Positions 46,242-54,381 are shown, numbered from the stretch's first letter. The stretch is DNA of 64,000 nucleotides from Bog-473 sp963706555 (GCA_963706555.1 OY970164.1:1240001-1304000), one strand, 5' to 3'. Notes: generated by a model not told the origin, from the letters alone. Made by a program: numbers and translations.

Positions 46242-47708
46242 TCAGGGGTGGCGCGACACCGCGGCGAGTTGCTCGTTGAGCCAGTCGGACGCGGTACGGG
46301 CGAGGACCAACTCCCGCAAGCGCGCGGCCCGGGCGCGACGTTCCGCGGGGTCCATCGACAAGGCGAGGTGAAGGGCGTCCGCCGTGCCAGCGACGTCGAA
46401 GGGATTGATGCCCAGCGCGGCGTCGGACAGCTCCTCCCATGCGCCGGCCTCGTGTGAGAGGACCAGCACCCCTTCGCCCCCGTTGAGCAACGCACCTTCC
46501 TTGGCCACGAGGTTGAGGCCGTCGCGCACCGGGTTGACCAGCAGAACATCGGAGATCGTCAGCGCCGCCAGTGAACGGGGGCGGTCGTCCTCGACGTGGA
46601 GGATGATGGGAGTCCAGGTGGGTGTCCCCCACGCATGGTTGATCCGCTCGGCCACGTGCGTGACTTCAGCGCCCAATGCGAGATAGTCGGCCAGTCCCTG
46701 CCGCGAGGGATACACCAGCGCCACATGGACGACCTTGTCGAGCCATTCGGGATAGGCGACCAGCAGCTCCTCGAAGGCCAGCATCCCCCGCACGATGTTC
46801 TTGGACGGCTCGACGCGGTCGACCCGCAAGACGATGCGTCGGCCCCCGGTCTCGGCGCGCAGTGCGTCAACGGACCGTGAGCAGTCGGCGCTCGCCGCCT
46901 CGGACAGGAGGCCGTCGTGATCGGAGGAGAGGGAGGAGACGAACGTCGCAGGCGCCGTGGCCGACGCGGCCAGGACGGCCAGCTCGGGGTCGGCGTAACA
47001 GGCGCGGAACGCAGCCTCCCAACGATGGGCATGGAATCCGCATGCGTCGAAACCGGCCAGACCGGCGAGGAGCTCGCCGGCGGCAGCCTCGGGTAGGACG
47101 CGCAGCATGTTCGGATCGGCAAAGGGAATGTGGCAGAAGTGCACGGTGCGCAGGTCGGGTCGCGCCGCGGCCAGCATCTGGCCGAGGAGTGAAAAGTGAT
47201 AGTCCTGCACCAGGACCACCGAGTCCGGCGCCGCGTGCGTGCACACCGTGTCGGCCACGGATTGGTTGTACCGGCGGTAGCCGTCCCAGGCCTGTCGCCA
47301 GTACCGGTCGAAGCGGGGCCGACGGGGAAGGTCAAAGAGGTGATGATGGCAATACCAGAGCGTCGTATTGGCGACGACGTCGTACGCGGCGCGGTAGGTG
47401 TCGTCATCGACGACGACGGGGAGCAGCGTGAAGTCCTCGTGACGCATGCGGCCTTGGGCGACGGCGGCGCGGTCGGCCGCGCCCATCGTCACCGAGACCC
47501 AGGTCGCTCCCGTGCCGGCGAGCAGCGGGCCGATCGAAGAGACCAAGCCGCCCCCGCCGGGGACAGCTCGGAGCTTGCGCTCGCCGTCGCCGGGCGCGGT
47601 GGCGCCCGTCGCGGTGTCGGTGTCGGTGTCGCCGCCGCCATGGTCGTCGAAGCGGAAGGAGAGGGGCCCGCGATTGGAGACCACCAGCAACTGATCGGCG
47701 GGTGGCAC
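46242..47708 (-). CDS. otsA: Trehalose-6-phosphate synthase
   Basis: A 488-residue GT20 enzyme. N-terminal 'LLVVSNRGPLSF', 'VQDYHFSLLGQML', 'FCHIPFADPNMLRVLP', 'LRVDRVEPSKNIVRGMLAFEELL' (in parts) and 'LLVNPVRDGLNLVAKEGAL' are typical. GTG 47708 is chosen because it begins just before the conserved strand and 4 bp after the gpgS stop; longer readings overlap gpgS. It joins glucose from UDP- or GDP-glucose to glucose-6-phosphate. A Thr/Asp/Gly-rich insertion (about residues 22-38) precedes 'ERKLRAVPGGGGLV'. Confidence 0.92.
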   Translation of the reverse strand: MPPADQLLVVSNRGPLSFRFDDHGGGDTDTDTATGATAPGDGERKLRAVPGGGGLVSSIGPLLAGTGATWVSVTMGAADRAAVAQGRMRHEDFTLLPVVVDDDTYRAAYDVVANTTLWYCHHHLFDLPRRPRFDRYWRQAWDGYRRYNQSVADTVCTHAAPDSVVLVQDYHFSLLGQMLAAARPDLRTVHFCHIPFADPNMLRVLPEAAAGELLAGLAGFDACGFHAHRWEAAFRACYADPELAVLAASATAPATFVSSLSSDHDGLLSEAASADCSRSVDALRAETGGRRIVLRVDRVEPSKNIVRGMLAFEELLVAYPEWLDKVVHVALVYPSRQGLADYLALGAEVTHVAERINHAWGTPTWTPIILHVEDDRPRSLAALTISDVLLVNPVRDGLNLVAKEGALLNGGEGVLVLSHEAGAWEELSDAALGINPFDVAGTADALHLALSMDPAERRARAARLRELVLARTASDWLNEQLAAVSRHP

Positions 47709-47712
47709 GGGG

Positions 47713-48510
47713 TCAGCGGGGAGCGCGTGCGAGCGCGGTGCGCAGCACGTCGGTGGCCTGCGGGCGCAGCTCGTGCAGCGGGCGGTTGCGGTGGATGCGC
47801 ACACCCAGGTCGACCTGGGCCAGGACGCCCGCTCCGAGTTCCTGCGCCACGTCGATGAGCAGGCCGATCTCCACGCCGTAGCCGTCGGCGAAATCCACCT
47901 TCTCGAAGACCCAGCGATGGGCTGCCGTCTCGCCCGCCAACGGTTGGCGCACATCGGACAGCTCGGGGAAGAGCAGCTCGAGGACGGGACGGGCCACCAG
48001 TTCGGTCACCCTCCCGCCTCCGGTCGGATCGCCGTGCAACGGCCGCGTATAGAAGCCCTTGACCAGCGCAACGTCGTCGAAGAACAAGAGGGGCCCGAGC
48101 ATGCCGGTGACGAAGGCCGGCGTCGTGTTGGCCACGTCAGCATCGAGGAAGGCGACCACGTCGCCGCTCGACGCCGCCAGGGCGGCTGCCATGGCCTGAC
48201 CCTTCCCCCCTCCGACCTCGACGCCCTGCACGACCCGGGCGCCCGCGTCGACGGCCTGCGCCGCCGTGTCGTCGTTCGAGCCGTCGTCGAGCACGATGAC
48301 CTCGTCCACCAAGCCGTTCCCACCGGCCGAGGCCAAGAAGGGTTGCACCACGGCCCGGACCACTGATCCGACGGTGGAGCCTTCGTCGCGGGCGGGGATG
48401 CAGACCGACACGGTGCGGCCGGCCTTGGCTTCGAGCACCTTGGCGACAGGGAAGTCCGCGCTCTGGAAGGTGCGGGTGCTCGGCGCTTCCTGGTCGTGTT
48501 CACCCGACAT
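47713..48510 (-). CDS. gpgS: Glucosyl-3-phosphoglycerate synthase
   Basis: A 265-residue GT81/GT-A enzyme: 'VSVCIPARDEGSTVG', 'VIVLDDGSNDDTA', 'GGGKGQAMAAAL', DxD in 'VAFLDADVAN', 'LVKGFYTRPL' and 'YGVEIGLLIDVA'. It makes glucosyl-3-phosphoglycerate, precursor of glucosylglycerate and of methylglucose lipopolysaccharides. It is shorter than mycobacterial GpgS (about 324), mainly at the N-terminus. ATG 48510 is chosen; the longer frame to 48819 runs through the repeat block and the riboswitch region and is not credible. The matching phosphatase gpgP is not here. Upstream of otsA in the same direction. Confidence 0.88.
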   Translation of the reverse strand: MSGEHDQEAPSTRTFQSADFPVAKVLEAKAGRTVSVCIPARDEGSTVGSVVRAVVQPFLASAGGNGLVDEVIVLDDGSNDDTAAQAVDAGARVVQGVEVGGGKGQAMAAALAASSGDVVAFLDADVANTTPAFVTGMLGPLLFFDDVALVKGFYTRPLHGDPTGGGRVTELVARPVLELLFPELSDVRQPLAGETAAHRWVFEKVDFADGYGVEIGLLIDVAQELGAGVLAQVDLGVRIHRNRPLHELRPQATDVLRTALARAPR

Positions 48511-48550
48511 GCCGACTGCATCGTACCCGCCTTGCGATGTTCCCAACCCG

Positions 48551-48622
48551 GGCGGCCCGGGGCGAGCGAGGGGTGAGGCGGCCCGGGGCGAGCGAGGTGG
48601 GGGCGGCCGGGGGCGAGGCGGC
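48551..48622. repeat. GC-rich direct repeats between gpgS and the riboswitch
   Basis: A 21-bp unit beginning GGCGGCCCGGGGCGAGCGAG is present at 48551-48571 and again at 48577-48597, with a degenerate third copy from 48602. Noncoding, in the divergent spacer. Function unknown; possibly slippage-derived. Confidence 0.75.
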
Positions 48623-48695
48623 GGGAGAGGGACCGGTCGTGGCGCCGGTCGTCGGGCGTTGGCGCACGGGGGGTGAAGAGGAGCTACCATTGTCA

Positions 48696-48800
48696 GCATC
48701 ATCCAGAGCGACTGAGGGACGGGCCCGTTGACGTCGCGGCAACCGTTGGACACCCCGCCCGGGGCCCAACAGGTGCCAATGCCCGATCGATGAGGAGGAC
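48696..48800 (+). promoter_or_regulatory. SAM riboswitch (S-box / SAM-I type) before the threonine-synthase-like gene
   Basis: P1 is TCATC (48699-48703) with GATGA (48789-48793). Inside are the S-box hallmarks AGAGCGACTGAGGGA and GGGCCC (pseudoknot loop), P2 GCGAC/GTCGC, then GGCAACC, the P3 stem GTTGG/CCAAC, and GGTGCCAA. A long P4 is not evident, so it may belong to the SAM-I/IV variant group. The 3' strand of P1 runs directly into the ribosome-binding site GGAGGA (48794-48799), 4 bp from the ATG, suggesting translational control: SAM-stabilised P1 would hinder ribosome access. Confidence 0.85.
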
Positions 48801-48802
48801 CG

Positions 48803-50038
48803 ATGGTCGATTTTGTCACTGGGCTGCGTTGTCGGGAATGTGCGCGCGCGTTCCCTGCCGAGGCACTGCACGTCTGCGATTACTGCTTTGGCCCGCTCGA
48901 GGTCGCGTACGACTACGAGCAGATCGCCGCCACCGTGAGCCGGGAACGGATCGCCGACGGTCCCCGCACCATCTGGCGCTACCGGGACCTCCTCCCCGTC
49001 AGCGACGACTCGCCGGTGGACCTCGGCGCCGGCTTCACGCCGCTCGTGCGCGCCGACCGCCTGGCGGCCGAGCTCGGCTTGGGCGAACTGTGGATCAAAG
49101 ACGACACCGCCAATCCGACGGGCTCCTTCAAGGACCGGGTGGTCTCGGTGGCGCTGACCAAGGCGCGTCAGCTCGGATTCAAGGTGGCCGCCTGCGCCTC
49201 CACCGGCAACCTCGCCAACTCCGTGGCCGCCCATGCAGCCCGGGCCGGTATGGAGTCGGTGGTGCTCATCCCGCACGACCTCGAACGGGCCAAAGTGACC
49301 ATGACCACGATTTACGGCGGGACCGTGATCGCGGTGGAGGGCACCTACGACGACGTCAACCGGCTGTGCGCGGAATTGACGAGCGAGCGTCCGAGTTGGG
49401 CCTTCGTCAACGTCAATGTGCGCACGTACTACGCCGAGGGCTCCAAGACGCTCGCCTTCGAGATCGCCGAGCAGCTCGGGTGGCAGGCGCCCGATCACGT
49501 CGTGGTCCCCATCGGCTCGGGCAGCCAGCTCACCAAGGTGGCCAAGGGGTTCGCCGAGTTGGGCAAGGTCGGCTTGCTGGACGAGGAGCCACATGTGCGG
49601 ATTTCGGGGGCCCAGGCCGAGGGATGCTCTCCGGTGGCCACCGCGTTCGCCCAGAACTCCGACGCCATCCGGCCGGTCAAGCCCAAGACCATCGCCAAGT
49701 CGCTGGCCATCGGGAACCCGGCCGACGGGTGGTACGCCCTGCAGACGATGCGCCAGTCCGGCGGCTCCTGCGCCTCGGTCACCGACGACGAGGTTGTCGA
49801 GGCGATCGGGCTCCTGGCGCGCACCGAGGGGATCTTCGCCGAGACGGCGGGGGGCGTGACCATCGCCTCCCTGATCAAACTGGTCGCTTCGGGCGCCGTC
49901 CGGCGCGACGAGCGCGTGGTCGCCCTGGTGACCGGGCACGGCCTCAAGACGGTCGAGGCACTGTCGGAGTACACGGGCCCGACCGCTACGATCTCGCCGA
50001 CCCTGGCGGACTTCGACGCCGCGCTCGAAGGGCACTGA
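48803..50038 (+). CDS. thrC: Threonine-synthase-like PLP enzyme
   Basis: A 411-residue fold-type II PLP enzyme. It has an N-terminal rubredoxin-like zinc knuckle ('CREC' and 'CDYC'), then 'GAGFTPLVRADRLA', the PLP Lys in 'TGSFKDRVV', 'ACASTGNLANSVAAHAARAG', 'PIGSGSQLTKVAKGF' and 'FAETAGGVTIASLIKL'. Threonine synthase converts O-phosphohomoserine to threonine. However, SAM-riboswitch control and the downstream sulfur-carrier gene point to sulfur amino acid synthesis; a role in forming homocysteine from an activated homoserine and a protein thiocarboxylate is an alternative. The window contains no second thrC and no hom or thrB. Confidence 0.88.
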   Translation: MVDFVTGLRCRECARAFPAEALHVCDYCFGPLEVAYDYEQIAATVSRERIADGPRTIWRYRDLLPVSDDSPVDLGAGFTPLVRADRLAAELGLGELWIKDDTANPTGSFKDRVVSVALTKARQLGFKVAACASTGNLANSVAAHAARAGMESVVLIPHDLERAKVTMTTIYGGTVIAVEGTYDDVNRLCAELTSERPSWAFVNVNVRTYYAEGSKTLAFEIAEQLGWQAPDHVVVPIGSGSQLTKVAKGFAELGKVGLLDEEPHVRISGAQAEGCSPVATAFAQNSDAIRPVKPKTIAKSLAIGNPADGWYALQTMRQSGGSCASVTDDEVVEAIGLLARTEGIFAETAGGVTIASLIKLVASGAVRRDERVVALVTGHGLKTVEALSEYTGPTATISPTLADFDAALEGH

Positions 50039-50119
50039 GTTGGGACGCCCCGAACTCGGACCGACCGCGCCCGGGTGCACCGACCCTGGGCGTACCGACC
50101 TCACCGAGGAGAACAACCC

Positions 50120-50395
50120 ATGAGCCTGACAATCCGCATCCCGACCCAGCTCCGTACCCTGACCGGCGGCGCGGGTGAGGTCGAGGTCGAAGCATCCAGC
50201 GTGGGCGAGGCCCTGAAGGCCCTGGATGCGGCCAATCCGGGCCTGGCGGACCGCCTCTTCGACGATGCCGGGGAGCTGCGTCGCTTCGTCAACGTCTTCC
50301 TGGCTGATGAGGACGTGCGGTTCCTGGACGGTCTTGCAACTCCCGTTGTCGACGGCCAGACCCTCTCGATCGTCCCCGCCGTCGCCGGAGGATAG
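50120..50395 (+). CDS. MoaD/ThiS-family sulfur-carrier protein
   Basis: A 91-residue ubiquitin-like protein: 'LTIRIPTQLRTLTGG', 'VGEALKALDAANPGLADRL', 'RRFVNVFLADEDVRFL' and the C-terminal 'SIVPAVAGG'. The terminal Gly-Gly is needed for adenylation and thiocarboxylation. It resembles the CysO/MoaD group more than ThiS. ATG 50120 with 'GAGGAGAAC' upstream. It is 81 bp after the thrC-like gene in the same direction, probably under the same SAM riboswitch transcript. Neither an E1 (MoeB), a JAB protease (Mec) nor cysM is nearby. Confidence 0.88.
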   Translation: MSLTIRIPTQLRTLTGGAGEVEVEASSVGEALKALDAANPGLADRLFDDAGELRRFVNVFLADEDVRFLDGLATPVVDGQTLSIVPAVAGG

Positions 50396-50499
50396 AGGTC
50401 CGTCTGCGGTCTTCGTTTGACTGTCGGCCGCCAGCTCTAGGCGGCTGAGCAGGGTCTTGAACGTCGCTCTTGCGCGCGGGGCCTGAGCGTGGTTTCCTA

Positions 50500-50526
50500 T
50501 TAGCACTCGACAGATGAGAGTGCTAA
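50500..50526. promoter_or_regulatory. CIRCE operator (HrcA)
   Basis: TTAGCACTC-N9-GAGTGCTAA, a perfect match to the CIRCE consensus, 42 bp before groEL. HrcA bound here represses heat-shock chaperone expression. Confidence 0.97.
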
Positions 50527-50568
50527 TGGCCCTCGATGGGCCAGCAGAGCGATGGAGGAACACACCAG

Positions 50569-52188
50569 ATGGCCAAGCTGATCGCCTTCCAAGAGGAAGC
50601 CCGACGCGGGCTCGAAACCGGCATGAACAAGCTGGCGGACGCCGTACGCGTCACCCTCGGCCCCAAAGGCCGCAACGTGGTGCTCGACAAGAAGTGGGGC
50701 GCCCCGACTATCACCAACGACGGAGTCTCCATCGCCAAGGAGATCGACCTGGAGGACCCCTTCGAGAAGATCGGGGCCGAGCTGGTCAAAGAAGTTGCCA
50801 AGAAGACCGACGATGTCGCCGGTGACGGGACCACGACGGCCACCGTCCTGGCCTGGGCCATGGTCCGCGAGGGCCTGCGCAACGTGGCGGCCGGGGCCAA
50901 CCCGATGTCGCTGAAGCGTGGTATTGAGGCGGGCGTGGAGGCGGCAGTGGCCTCCATCCACTCCATCGCCAAGGAGACCGAATCCAAGTCGCAGATCGCC
51001 CAGGTCGCGTCGATCTCCGCCGCTGACACCGAGATCGGCGAAATGATCTCCGAGGCCATCGACAAGGTCGGCCGCGACGGCGTCATCACCGTCGAGGAGT
51101 CGCAGACCTTCGGCATGGACATGGACCTCGTCGAGGGCATGCGTTTCGACAAGGGGTACATCGCCCCGTACTTCGTGACCGACCCCGAGCGCATGGAGGC
51201 CGTCCTCGAGGACGCCTTCGTCCTCCTCGTGGGCTCGAAGATCACCGCCGTGCGCGACCTGCTCCCGGTGCTCGAGAAGGTCATGCAGGGTGGCAAGCCA
51301 CTGCTGATCATCGCCGAGGATGTCGAGGGTGAGGCCCTTGCCACGCTCGTCGTGAACAAAATCCGCGGCACGTTCCGCTCGGTTGCCGTCAAGGCCCCCG
51401 GGTTCGGCGAGCGCCGCAAAGCCATGCTCCAGGACATCGCCATCCTCACCGGCGGCCAAGTGGTCACCGAAGAGGTCGGCCTCAAGTTGGAGAACGTCAC
51501 CCTTGACCTGCTGGGCACCGCCCGCAAGGTGGTCATCACCAAGGACGAGACCACCATCGTCGAGGGCGCCGGGAGCGACAATGACATCAAGGGCCGGATC
51601 AACCAGATCAAGGCCGAGATCGACAACACCGACTCGGACTACGACCGGGAGAAGCTGCAGGAGCGTCTGGCCAAGCTCTCCGGCGGCGTGGCCGTGATCA
51701 AGGTCGGCGCCGCGACCGAGGTCGAATTGAAAGAGAAGAAGCACCGCATCGAGGACGCCGTCTCGACGACCAAGGCTGCGATCGAAGAGGGCGTTGTCCC
51801 CGGTGGTGGCGTCGCCCTGCTGCGGGCCCAGGTGGCCATCCTCGAGCGGGCCGAGAAGCTCGAAGGCGACGAGGCGACCGGAGCCCGCATTGTGGCCAAA
51901 GCCGTCGAAGAGCCGCTGAAGCAGATCGCCGTCAACGCCGGCCTCGAGGGTGGCGTCATCGTCGACAAGGTGCGCAACCTCAAGGGTGCGCACGGCCTCA
52001 ACGCTGCGACGGGTGAGTATGGCGACCTCTTCAAGGAGGGTGTCATCGACGCCGCCAAGGTGACTCGTTCGGCCCTGCAGAACGCGGCCTCCATTGCGGC
52101 CCTGTTCCTGACCACCGAGGCTGTCATCGTGGACAAGCCCGAAGAGAACGCAGGCGCCATGGCCGGCGGCGGGATGGACGACTACTAG
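50569..52188 (+). CDS. groEL: 60 kDa chaperonin GroEL
   Basis: A 539-residue GroEL starting at ATG 50569 with 'GGAGGAA' upstream: 'VRVTLGPKGRNVVLDKK', 'GDGTTTATVLA', 'EEGVVPGGGVALLRA' and the tail 'AMAGGGMDDY'. Stand-alone (no groES), like groEL2 of other actinobacteria, whose tail is neither His-rich nor a long GGM repeat. Controlled by CIRCE, ended by a strong terminator. Confidence 0.97.
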   Translation: MAKLIAFQEEARRGLETGMNKLADAVRVTLGPKGRNVVLDKKWGAPTITNDGVSIAKEIDLEDPFEKIGAELVKEVAKKTDDVAGDGTTTATVLAWAMVREGLRNVAAGANPMSLKRGIEAGVEAAVASIHSIAKETESKSQIAQVASISAADTEIGEMISEAIDKVGRDGVITVEESQTFGMDMDLVEGMRFDKGYIAPYFVTDPERMEAVLEDAFVLLVGSKITAVRDLLPVLEKVMQGGKPLLIIAEDVEGEALATLVVNKIRGTFRSVAVKAPGFGERRKAMLQDIAILTGGQVVTEEVGLKLENVTLDLLGTARKVVITKDETTIVEGAGSDNDIKGRINQIKAEIDNTDSDYDREKLQERLAKLSGGVAVIKVGAATEVELKEKKHRIEDAVSTTKAAIEEGVVPGGGVALLRAQVAILERAEKLEGDEATGARIVAKAVEEPLKQIAVNAGLEGGVIVDKVRNLKGAHGLNAATGEYGDLFKEGVIDAAKVTRSALQNAASIAALFLTTEAVIVDKPEENAGAMAGGGMDDY

Positions 52189-52244
52189 ATCGAGCCGATG
52201 CCGCCGGCAACGGCGCAGACGCAAGATCGTTGTTCGGATGCGAC

Positions 52245-52268
52245 AGGGGCGCCCTTCGGGGCGCCTCT
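52245..52268 (+). terminator. Hairpin terminator after groEL
   Basis: A 10-bp stem (one G-T pair) closed by a TTCG tetraloop, AGGGGCGCCC-TTCG-GGGCGCCTCT, 57 bp after the groEL stop, followed by CTTCGC rather than a T-run. Confidence 0.8.
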
Positions 52269-52340
52269 TCGCGGTACGGCTGACGTCCGGCCGGACCGGG
52301 CTCGGGCCCGGCACCCCGGTTGATCCCTACACTGGCGGAC

Positions 52341-53048
52341 GTGGCCAACGACTCCCCGCTCGTCCCGTCGGTCGGCCAGGCGGTGCTGCACCTGTTCTGC
52401 CATGTGCCCGCGTTCGGTGGCCTCGATGTCGACATCCTCAGTGAGGCCGTGAAGTCGGCCGAGACGGATGGCTACCAGGTGATCCCGGTCGCCCTGCTGG
52501 GCCACAAAGCGGACATGGGCCTCATGGTGCTCGGTCCGGACCTGTGGCGACTGCGGGAATTCCAGAGCGCGGTCCAACGCGCCGGGGCCGCAGTGGCTGC
52601 GTCGTACGTCTCCCTCACCGAGATCTCCGAATATGCGGCGGGGGTGCCCGAGGAGATGCGCCAGGCCCGGCTCTATCCCCAGCTACCACCTGAGGGCAAG
52701 ACGGCCTTTTGCTTCTATCCGATGTCGAAGCGCCGCTCGGCCGAGCACAACTGGTACAGCCTCGATTTCGAGAGCCGCAAGGAGCTCATGATGGGGCACG
52801 GCAAAGTCGGCCGCACCTTCCACGGCCGGATTCTGCAGGTCATCACCGGATCCACCGGCCTCGACGAATTCGAATGGGGAGTGACGTTGTTCGGGGTACA
52901 TCCCGACGACCTCAAGGATTGCGTCTACGAAATGCGCTTCGACGAGGCGTCGGCGCACTACGCGGAGTTCGGGCCCTTCTACACGGGAATGGTGGGCGAT
53001 CTGGTCACCGTATTGGCGTCCATCACGACGACCGGGCGAGCGGGGTGA
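52341..53048 (+). CDS. chdC: Coproheme decarboxylase (HemQ/ChdC, chlorite dismutase family)
   Basis: A 235-residue Clp-family ferredoxin-like dimeric-barrel protein: 'FCFYPMSKRR', 'NWYSLDFESRKELMMGHGKVGR' (in parts; His is the proximal heme ligand), 'GLDEFEWGVTLFG' and 'YEMRFDEASAHYAEFGPFY'. It performs the last step of the coproporphyrin-dependent heme pathway, two oxidative decarboxylations with peroxide. GTG 52341 is chosen; an ATG at 52320 is possible. The other heme genes are elsewhere. The stop overlaps larE (GTGA). Confidence 0.93.
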   Translation: MANDSPLVPSVGQAVLHLFCHVPAFGGLDVDILSEAVKSAETDGYQVIPVALLGHKADMGLMVLGPDLWRLREFQSAVQRAGAAVAASYVSLTEISEYAAGVPEEMRQARLYPQLPPEGKTAFCFYPMSKRRSAEHNWYSLDFESRKELMMGHGKVGRTFHGRILQVITGSTGLDEFEWGVTLFGVHPDDLKDCVYEMRFDEASAHYAEFGPFYTGMVGDLVTVLASITTTGRAG

Positions 53049-53848
53049 CGGCCTCACTCGACGCCCTGCGGGACGAGCTACGCCAGCTGGAGCGGGTCGT
53101 GGTGGCCTTCAGTGGCGGGACCGACTCGGCATTGCTGGCCAAGGTGGCCCAGGACACGCTCGGAAGGTCGCAGGTGCTGTGTGCGACGGCTCTTTCGCCC
53201 TCGCTGGCCGCCGACGAGGCTGAGGACTGCGCGGCATTGGCCGCGGAATGGGATCTGCGCTGGGTGGGGGTGCCCACCGACGAAATGGAAGACCCCTCCT
53301 ACGTGGCCAACGGGGCCGACCGGTGTGCGCGCTGCAAGACGGCACTCATGGCGGTCCTGGGCCCGCTGGCGCACGGCGAATCGGCGCACGTCGTGCTCGG
53401 TGTCAACGTCAGTGACCTCGGAGATCACCGCCCCGGGCAAGCTGCGGCGGCCGCCGCAGGCGCGACATTCCCCCTGGTCCTGGCCGGCTTCACCAAGGAG
53501 GACATCCGCCATTGGTCGAAGGAGCTCGGCCTTCGCACGTGGGACAAGCCGGCGGCCGCCTGCCTGGCCTCCCGACTCCCCTACGGCACCCCGGTCACGC
53601 TCGGCCGTCTGCAGGCGGTGGACGCCGCGGAGTCCGCTCTGCGTGCGCTCGGCTTCGGCCAGCTCCGCGTCCGCCACCACGGGGCGGCGGCCAGGCTCGA
53701 ATTCCCACCCGAGATGCTCCCCACCGTCCTCGAGCGCCGGGCCGAGGTGGTCGCGGCCGTGCGGTCGGCCGGTTTTCGCTTTGTGGCACTGGACCTGGAA
53801 GGCTTCCGCTCGGGCAGTATGAACCGGATGCTGGAGGAGACCAGGTGA
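53045..53848 (+). CDS. larE: LarE-type ATP-dependent sulfur transferase
   Basis: A 267-residue PP-loop protein: 'VVVAFSGGTDSALLAKVA', 'CATALSPSLAADEAEDC', 'RCARCKTALM', 'NVSDLGDHRPG' and 'WDKPAAACLASRLPYGTPVT'. LarE adenylates the pyridinium precursor and donates sulfur from a Cys for the nickel-pincer cofactor of lactate racemase. larA, larB and larC are not in the window, so the partner could differ. Overlaps chdC and the NIL gene by 4 bp each. Confidence 0.88.
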   Translation: MTASLDALRDELRQLERVVVAFSGGTDSALLAKVAQDTLGRSQVLCATALSPSLAADEAEDCAALAAEWDLRWVGVPTDEMEDPSYVANGADRCARCKTALMAVLGPLAHGESAHVVLGVNVSDLGDHRPGQAAAAAAGATFPLVLAGFTKEDIRHWSKELGLRTWDKPAAACLASRLPYGTPVTLGRLQAVDAAESALRALGFGQLRVRHHGAAARLEFPPEMLPTVLERRAEVVAAVRSAGFRFVALDLEGFRSGSMNRMLEETR

Positions 53849-54084
53849 GTCAAGTTCGGGTGAAGTTGACCTTTCCCGAGTCAGAGGTCCGGCGGGCGGT
53901 CCTGGCCACGCTCGTCCGCAGGTTCGATGTGGAGCCGAACATCCGGCGGGCTGACGTCGAGGAGCACCGGGGCTGGATCGTGTGCGAACTCGATGGAGAT
54001 GCGTTGCAGGTCGAGGCGGCGCTCGACTGGTTGCGCCAGGAGGGCATCACGGTCGACCTGCTCGGGGACGTCCTCGAGAGCTGA
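53845..54084 (+). CDS. NIL-domain small protein
   Basis: A 79-residue ferredoxin-like-fold protein: 'VRVKLTFPESEVRRAVLATLVRRFDVEPNIRRADVEE' segments and 'LDWLRQEGITVDLL' match the NIL domain found at the C-terminus of MetN and in sulfur-metabolism proteins, where it may bind amino acids. GTG start overlaps larE, so it is probably a functional partner. Confidence 0.8.
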   Translation: MSQVRVKLTFPESEVRRAVLATLVRRFDVEPNIRRADVEEHRGWIVCELDGDALQVEAALDWLRQEGITVDLLGDVLES

Positions 54085-54123
54085 TTCGGCGACCCGAGCT
54101 GGGAGGACAGAAGGACCCGGCGT

Positions 54124-54336
54124 CTAGACCGGCCGCGGCCGGGGCCCGGGATCCTCGCCTTCCTTGCGGCTGACCTGCCAGCCGGCCTGGGAGACTTTCC
54201 GAGGTTCGTAGAACACGCATCCCTCGGGGCAGGCAAAGGGGAGGGGCTCGTTGGCATCCACTTTGCACCGCTCCAACCGATCGCCCCGGGGCGTTGTCCG
54301 CATCACGTAGTGACGGCAGTCCTCGTTGACGCTCAT
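54124..54336 (-). CDS. Small four-Cys protein of unknown function
   Basis: A 70-residue protein with Cys at 7, 24, 36 and 40 ('EDCRHY', 'ERCKV', 'FACPEGCVFYE'), which could bind zinc or an Fe-S cluster. Family not recognised. Divergent from the Nudix gene; converges with the NIL gene. Confidence 0.6.
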   Translation of the reverse strand: MSVNEDCRHYVMRTTPRGDRLERCKVDANEPLPFACPEGCVFYEPRKVSQAGWQVSRKEGEDPGPRPRPV

Positions 54337-54381
54337 GGACCATTCTGGCCCATGAGGCGCGGCGCGGTAGCGTCAACAGCC

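Noticed and set aside
48696..48800. T-box leader for threonine instead of a SAM riboswitch
   Set aside because: No T-box sequence, specifier loop or terminator/antiterminator is visible, whereas the S-box core segments appear in the correct order.
48511..48819. N-terminal extension of gpgS up to 48819
   Set aside because: It would run through the GC-rich direct repeats and the antisense of the SAM riboswitch and encodes a Pro/Arg-rich stretch; the family motif begins right after ATG 48510.
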